From assembly GCA_949825065.1 (NCBI GenBank), contig OX463842.1:3791191-3855190 (forward strand): 64,000 bases of DNA. The letters are read 5' to 3'. Below, one piece after another: positions 44,380 to 53,300 of this stretch. The notes beneath the pieces are model-generated. The model saw nothing but the letters and a program-made list of their open reading frames with translations. It searched no databases and was not told where the DNA came from. Numbering within the stretch: the stretch's first letter is position 1; every line of letters starts with the position of its first letter. Origin of the DNA: Odontocerum albicorne. Lineage: Eukaryota; Arthropoda; Insecta; Trichoptera; Odontoceridae. Position numbers and translations under genes: made by a program.

Positions 44380-47300
44380 GTAAAATTTTTTTTTGGTCCA
44401 TAATAAGACGACCTAGTTGGGTCTTTTTTGGTCCATAATAAGAGGCCTAGTTGGTTTGTTAGTCCATAATAAGAGGTCTAGTTGGTTTGTTAGTCCATAA
44501 TAAGAGGTCAAGTTGGTTTGTTAGTCCATAATAAGAGGTCTAGTTGGTAAGACACTTGTTACCCAGTCCGAGGGTTGCGGGTTTGATTCCCGTTGGAACC
44601 CAGATTAAAAAAATATATTCCAGTCTGATTTTCCCTTAAGGCCTCTTTAACCTTTCCATTCCTGTGCTAAAAAAATCCGCGCATTCCGGTGCTGTGTATT
44701 TAATACACAGCAATACACATGTAAAAATGAGCGATTTAAACTCGGAAAAAATAAGAATATCCATAGCCAATCACTTAAATTAATTAAATTTGAACTCAAA
44801 AGTGATAATAATTTAAATTTAATTGCTGAAAACATGAAAAAAACAGCGGCCGACGTTCACAAAACGGGCGAAGAGACCACCTCAAACTAATGCCCGCGAA
44901 CTACTGAAGCGAGCGAACTGAGATTCTATTCTTGCGTTCCCATATACTGAAGTAGAGTGAGAGTGAGACGTGAATAGCGTCCCTTCTCACCCATAGCGAT
45001 TTTTTTAGAATGAATATACCTACGTCACACACCGGCACACGTTTGATTGTATTTGTGAATTTATTCCCGATTTTCACAAAATATTTCTGATGTGCTAATT
45101 ATTATTAATATTATTTTTTCATTCCATGCTTAAATGTATTACGGAGGAACACCTAAAATCTGAACCCAGTATTTATTATATTTATGGAGATATTAAAGTT
45201 TTTAGAAGCAATGTGTACCTACTAGTTACACATCATAGGGAAGAAAGGGTTAACATATTTCTGGTTGGCTGGAATATAATGTCATATGGCAATAAGTCTT
45301 ATATATAATGAAAATGTAAGACACTACAATAATCTCGAGGCGTTTTGTGCTATTTGAAAGAATGAAGGGTCTCAAAATACTTAAAAACTTGTAAATTTTT
45401 AAATAAAATTTAAAGGTTTCCAATTAAGGCATCATTAAAATATTTCTGGTTTGTTAGACGAGAAAGAACACATCAGATTGTACTGATGTTTATTTGACGG
45501 AGCGCCCGTTCAAATTTTATTTCATTTATTTAGTTTACACATTTGTCGTGTCCCCAGTAAACTAGGATTTTGCCTGTATCTAACTGAGGACATATAGCAT
45601 GAAAAAATAATCGGTACTTCTTTCCGATTCTTGATTTTATAAAACCCCGTTGCACATTCTCATGAATCTGACAAATAGTGACACTCAATTACATATGTAT
45701 ACATCACGCGAAATCAAATTTCTCACACGTCATCACTCCAGATAGACTAAAAACACTCATCCCACAATGTATCGCACATAATCATAAAAATAAAAACAAA
45801 AATATAAAAGTAAAACAATAAAAAACACCACACTCAAGAGCTCACACAAACCTTTTCCACGAGTCATTCCTTTTGCAAGCCCAAGTACTCAAACTCCTGT
45901 CGCAATAACAACCACGCTCCGATTGACTACCTAAATCGTTTTCCTCCCTTTGCCTGTATTGAATTCGACACCCCATTGTATGTCATGGGAGTTAAATAGG
46001 CATATTGCCTTTGGGCAGAAGTTGTTTTAACTCTAGGGATGGTGAACATTAAAATTTGATCAGTTGCCATGGGGGTCATGTGTCCCTGCTGAGTCTGCAT
46101 CTTCCCTTCATGTCGATGATAGTGCCAGAGAATGGATTTGAGATGCAAATTGGCTATGTTCAGGACCCGATTCTCCCTGAAAAGCTCCGCTGTAGAATAC
46201 CAGGCAGGAAGTTTATTAATTACTTTTTAATCAATTTTTAGGAAACCTGCAATATGTGCAATATCAGTAGACCTTCGATCAGTTCTAGGTATTTTTGATA
46301 AACTTTTCTGAATTTTATCTAATCTCAACTACTATGCCTTTCAGTCCCCGTGGAGCGAGTCGCGCGAAGCCTTACATTAAGATACTGAAGGGCAAGGAGA
46401 TTCACATCATCAAGTGGCCCTCGAAGTATTTGAAGAACTTCGACATGTTCCAGGGTCTTTCCAAGAACGAGATAGCCTGCATCAAAATCGACGAGGTCAT
46501 TATTTACAATTTAATCATTTCGTCGTGAACCACACGTTTATCTTATTTTTGGCGAAAATCAGTTACATTCTAGAAATCAGCATACTTCAAATTTTATTAC
46601 TACAACAATCGACCGACAGGCGCATGGTCAGGCGACGTTACAGTTAAAATTTGATACATCTGACCTCAGTAGCATGCAACTAGAGCCAATAAAAGACGTG
46701 TTGTTTCATTGTATTAACCCTTCCTGTCCTGTGATGTGTAACTAGCACATTTACGCATTGAATGAAAAAATAATATCAATAATAATTAGCACTTATCGGC
46801 TACATCAAAGATATTTTGTGAAAATCGGGAATATGGTAAATTCACCCATGCAATCAAACATGTGCCAGTGTATGACATAGGTATATTCATTCTAAAAAAA
46901 CACTATGGGTGAGGAAGCGACGCTATTCACGTCTCACTCCACTTCGGTATATGGGAACGCAACAAATAGAATCTCAGTTCGTTCGCTTCTCTCGCATCAA
47001 TAGCTTTCGGGCATCTATTTGATGTGGTCGTTTTGGCCGTTTTATGAACGTCGGCCGATGTTTTTTTTTTCATGTTTTCAGCAATTGAATTTCAATTATT
47101 ATCACTTTTGACTTCACATTAAATTAATTTAATCGATTGGCTATGAATATTCTTATTTTTTCGATTTTAAATTGCTCATTTTTACATTTGTATTGATGTG
47201 TATTGAATACACAGCACCACAGAACGCGTGGATTTTTTTTAGCACAGGAAGGGAAAGGTTAAAGATGAATGTCACGTGGTTATCCAGTTTCTTTCAAAAT

Positions 47301-50300
47301 AAGGAAAAATTCCGATAGAAATTAAATGACGTTTTAATTTTGTCTCCAGAAAATCTTCTCCGTTATATCACATATTCACAGTGAACCATTAGGCTAAACA
47401 GTTTCAAAGAGGTTGTTAATCAATTGAAGAAGACAGTTGTTAACCCTTCCCTTACGGTGTTTAAATTGAAACGCGTGCTCCGGTGTTGGGTAGTGAGTAC
47501 GCGATCAAAAATTAGCGATTTTAAATCGGAAAAATAAGAAAATTCACAGATAATCCCCTTAGTTAATTATAATTGAAGTTAAAAATCATAATAATTGAGA
47601 TTTATTTGCTGAAAACATTAAAAAACCATCTGGCAACGCTCACGGAACGGGCGTACGTCTAACCTATTTGCAAGCCTAGAAGCTACTGTGGCGCGGAACG
47701 TCAGTCGCATACCCCGGCGCTTACGCTTATGCTTGCGACGTTGAGACAATTCAGCTCCTCGCAATTCAGTGGAGTATGCAAGAGTGAGATGCGAATATAG
47801 TGTCGCTCTTCCCGCATACTATTCACCTATCGTCAAGACACAAGGTCGAGGCACTCACAGCGTTTAAATGCGAATTTGTTTCCGATATCTTCACAAAATA
47901 CCCACGATGTAGTCGATAAATTCTGATTATTATTAATATTATTTTTTGAATCAATGCGTAAATATATTATGGAGGAATACCTAAAATCTTAACCTTGTAT
48001 TTATTATATTTATAGAGATATTGATGGTTATTAGAAGCAACGTGTAGAAGATATCCAATACAGGGAAGGAAAGGTTAAGGCAGACTAGTATAAGAACTTA
48101 CTCTAGAAATAGTTACATTAGTGCAAGAGCAAGTGTTATATGATAGAAGACTAAAATCAAAGAACATAACAGCAAGGTTTGAGCTTCCCAAAACCACAGT
48201 ACTTGAGAATTTTGCAAGAACCTCTTGACATGAATAAGATGAGTGCAAGATGGGTGCCAAAATTCTTGAGTGATGTCCATAGGCAACGACGTGTTTAATG
48301 TTGCAATAAATTTTTGATACTAAGCGAGTAGAAAAAATAAATATTTTAATCAATTTTCACAGTATATGAAACTATGATTTAGTACCATAATCCTTTATCG
48401 AAAAGGAACTCGATGAAGTGGCATCGTCGGGATCACCACGGTCCAAAAAAAAAACAAAATGACAAAAATATTTTGGCAACATTGTTTTAGGAATTTTCAA
48501 GTAATTCTACTAATTTACTTCAAAGAGAGAACCATTTCGGTTACTGAAGAGTATTATGTGTCATGTATATACAAATTAAGGATGCCACAAAAACAAAACA
48601 CCGATAAAAGTTGTCACGAGGTGTGAGATTATTCCACGACAGTTCGCCAGTATACACTTACGTTGCTACTTATACTGCAATTAACATTTCGGTTTTCAAT
48701 AATTAAATTACCCACCCTAGAGTCCTGACTTGGCCCTAAGTGATTACTTTGAATTCTCAAAACTGAAATCCGTTTGCGTGGAAAAAAATCCTTTCGTTTG
48801 AATGATACTTGATAACCGCCCGATGTTCACTTATTAACATTCCAGAATATAACGAAACAACATGTATATAATTTTAATATCACCAGACCTGTGGTGAACG
48901 TAACTGATGTATCAGTCCATACACGTTTTAACTTGTTCACATCAGAAACATTTAGAGTAATAATTTGTTTGAACAGATTTATTTTATTTTATATTTGATA
49001 CAAATTTAACAGAATTGCATCGGACAAAATGCATAACATAAGATAAATTTAAATACATAAAAGTCTAAAAATAATAACAATATAAGCAATAATTACTCTT
49101 ACTTTGCTGTGAAGTGGCTCAGTTATGTCTATAAAGTGTATAAAGTATCTAAATCCCCATTTTATCCATCGAGATATGGAAAATACCGATATTGGGAAAT
49201 TTGTGCAACAAAGTCACGTCTTGTATGAGTGGTGACGCTCTTAAAAGCTCAGTTAGTGAATGCGTCACTGAAATCAATCTTAATTCACGATGACGTAAAT
49301 ATGATAGTAATTGGCAAGTGCATTGAACTAAAGTTTGTCAATAAACAAGGTGTTCGCTATTTTTCCTGAAAATATTTTGTATATGTCATCATTGCCGGGT
49401 CTCGCAGTCGAGGATTCCCTCGCCACTCCAACGTCAGTCCTGAACCGTTCTCCCACGTCGATCGTTTGATCTTCTGTGAGAGAACAGCCCGATCCTGGAT
49501 GCGCATTCCCTCCCGCAAATGCCACAGACATATGGACCCTGCTGAGCCGCCTGGCCATGTTGACGTATGTTCGCAGCGCGCAGACTGTTTCTCATACGTC
49601 TAGCCGCTGAGACACCATCAGCCCGAGAACATACGGCTCTCCAGTCTTCACGGTATATGTACAAACAGGTGCGTAAATCTTTTCTAACGCTTAAGAAGTG
49701 GTATACATGTAGAGGTACATGTCTGCGCGGTAACACACTTGATGTCCGCGTGGAAGGTCTGCTTCCCTCGAAAGACATAGGTAGTTGACGCCTAATATTC
49801 GGGGGTGTAAGAATACCTATGATTTCGCTCATATATATTATTAAAAAAAAAAACACCATCCAACAGAACGGTGATCCCGGCTACGCGAACGTCAGATGTA
49901 CGAGTATTTCAACTCACACCCTTATACATTACATTAATTGCTCCATTTACTTTGTTATGAACATAATTACAAAAAAATTGTTCTGTTTCAGGCGGCTCGA
50001 GAATTCGCTGAATGGTGGACCGATTTGGGCATCAATAGCACAGAAGAAGAGAAAGATCTCAACACTGAGACAATTAAGAAAATGTTTGCGGTGAGATCAC
50101 TATTATTGCCCCTCCTATAGTTTAAATTTATTTGCACTCCACTGAAGCCTTTTGGCATTTCCGGTTCATTACTCTTCCTTCATCCTTTAATATCCGTGTC
50201 ATTAGACTCTGGAACCAGCAACTAGCTGCTGTAAGACTTTCCCCTACATTGGCTTGTTCCAAAAAGCGACTTAAATTCTAGACAGCCCAGTTTATGGAAA

Positions 50301-53300
50301 ATAAATCAACGAACACTCTCAAATGTGGATTTGATCTACCTGTCATTTGTCGTGACCCACAACAAACAACATGTTTGCCTGAGCATGAAACTATAGGTTG
50401 ATTCTTTTTGCCGATTTTATTGTTGTATTAAACTTGCCTATTGTACGAGTATATAGTACAACATGGTGAGTTTATTGTTATATAACAATCGTCCAGCCAA
50501 CCAGATATATATTAACACTTGCCTCCCTGTGATGGATAGCGAGTGACCAGGACTTATATTTGATTTGATTATTCGACGTTTTAATACACAATAAAAGGAG
50601 TTTTATGCTTTTTTAGCACAGTAAGGCAAGTGTTGAAGTGGTGTTAACTTAAAAACCGTACTGAAACATTATTAAAAAAATGATTATCAACGGGAATCGA
50701 ATATGTAAACTTCGGGCTGAAATACATGCGTCTTACCGATTAGGCCATATGGGTCGTCAAGTCAATTGTAGATTATTATTTAATTCCTTTGTTAAAAAAA
50801 TATCGTTTGCTTGAAATGGTATGCGACCTATTCACAACGTATCACATGAATCAACCCTTAACGTTTAAGATTTTCATAAAATAAAATGTTAATAATTATT
50901 TTTTGCATTTTCAGGTGGAGTTTGACGAGCACGTGTCCCGTTCCCTGGCCGTCATCACGAAGGAAATGATGTGTGTACCAAAACAAATAACCGAGGCCAC
51001 GTGTCAATTACAGGTAAAATAATATTTTAAAATCAAATGGACGAGTATTGCTAAAAATATCCAAAACATTTTTTCATAATTCTGAAATATTTCATGAAAT
51101 CGTGGCATAAATATGAATTTAGGCAAGTTTTTTAGTTTTCCAAAATTAAGGGAGATTTTTTTTTATAATTCGCTATATGATGGTGTTCAAATAATAATTG
51201 ATTGAATTAATTGTTTTTGCATACAGTTCTATAAATTATAGAAAATATTTAATGAATATGCTGTTGAATGTAAATTAATACGTGGTATTGCATCATTATA
51301 CGTCGAAAAAAGAGCTTGTATTAGAGTGAACTTTATCTTAACCTTTCCCTTCCTGCGCTAAAAAAAATCCGCGCGTTCCGGTGCTGTGTATTCAATATGT
51401 TACACATCAATACACATGTAAATATGAGCGATTTAAAATAGGAAAAATAAGGATATTCATAGCCAATTGCTTAAATTAATTAAATTTGAAGTCAAAAGTG
51501 ATAATAATTGAAATTTAATTGCTGAAAACATGAAAAAAGACGTTCACAAAACGGGTGAAGAGACCACCTTAAATGGATGCCCGAGAGCTACTGAGACCTG
51601 AGACAGACTTACAGTGTATGTTATACTTCGAAGGAAGAAACACAACTGCAAACTGAGATTATATTTCTTACGTTCCTATATACCGAAGTAGAGTGAAAGT
51701 GAGACGTGACTAGCGCAGCTTCTTCACCCATAGCGGTGTTTTAGAATGAATATACCTACGACACACACTGGCACACGTTTGATTGTATTGGTGACTTTAT
51801 TCCCGATTTTCACAAAATACTTGTATCTCTGATGTGGCCAATAAGTGCTAATTAATTATTATTAGTATAATTTTTTCATTCTACCTAAAATCTGAACCCA
51901 GTATTTATTATGTTTATAGAGATATTAAAGTTTTTAGAAGCAATGTACACTAGTTACACATCACAGGGAAGGAAGGGTTAGTTAGGTAGTATATTATTTC
52001 TAAAAGAGATAAGCAAGTATGCATTATGTCACCCTTGTTGTTTTATGTTTACATAGGTTCATCTAATGGCTTGGTTGTTATAGCGGAGTATAAAGATGAA
52101 TGACAGATTTTAACAAATAAATTTATAAGAGGTGTGTAGGAAAAGATCTAAGAATTAATGTTATGGAATCCATTTGTAGACTTGGATATGACTACGTATT
52201 GAATGTTAATAAATACGTGTTATTGCGTTATTATATGTTGAAAGTAGAGCTTGTATTAGAGTTAACAGTGCCTTAACTGAGTAGTTTAATATTTCTAAAG
52301 AGGTAAAGCAAGGATGCATTATGTAACTTTGGTTATTTTATATTTACAAAGGTTCATATATGAAGTTACTACAGATATCAATGGGTGGCATCTTCTTCTT
52401 CCTAGTGTCATGTCAGATCCCCTCAACGTTGACTATCACCTGAGAGTAAACATCTTTGTCCCCGGCAGCCCGGAAAAGATCCCCAACGCTCCTTATACCA
52501 GTCCAATCACGTATATTGCGGAGTCAGGAGAATTTCCTCCTGCTAACACCTTTTCGACCCTCTATTTTGCCTTGGATGATCAGGTGCAGGATGGCATAAT
52601 AATGTCTAATGGGAATGTATGTGGATTGCTGTATGCTGATGACATGGTAGTGTTAGGTGGAGAATAAAGATGAATTATAAATTTTAATTAATAAATTGTA
52701 TGAGAGATGCAAAGAGAAAATCTACAATTTAACCCTGAGAGATCGGCGCACTGCTATAGCAGTGGAAGAAATTTGTTCTGCCCTTGTATTCTAAAACATA
52801 TTTTTGTTGTAAAAATATTTGGTTTTTGTTTTTTTGTTGTTTAAAATAAATATTTATCACGAACGTCCGAATCGTAAATATATCTCAGCACTAGATAGAC
52901 AATTATATTTTTTTCTCGTAGCGCTCTCAGGGTTAATGTTGCGAAAAAGTCATAGTGATAGAAAAGTATGAAAGAAAAAGAAAATGCAATATTTAGGTGA
53001 ACAATAAAAGATGAGTGGTGGCCAAATAAGTTTTTTTTTTTTTTTTAAATATATATTTTAACATAATTCTGGTTGTTGAGAATAAATTACCCCTTGCATG
53101 GTAATAAACCTGCCAGATGGTTATTCACACAGCTTAAGGGTAAAACAATACGAAGTAAAAGATGACATAAAGATGAGTAACTGATTATTTGTATTGGATT
53201 TCAGGCCTCTGTTTCAGCAATACTGAAACGACAAACTGCTTGCGACGCCATTGCCGAGTCCCGAGAGCTGAACACCAAAGGCTTCAACACTTCTCTGCCC

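Noticed and set aside
45927..46241. Frames on both strands in gene B intron 1
   Set aside because: Mutually exclusive overlapping frames, no recognised motif; may be part of an old LINE but not enough to call.
52314..52667. 118-codon host exon
   Set aside because: The middle part is better explained by a LINE C-terminus on the opposite strand and the end by a YADD RT motif.
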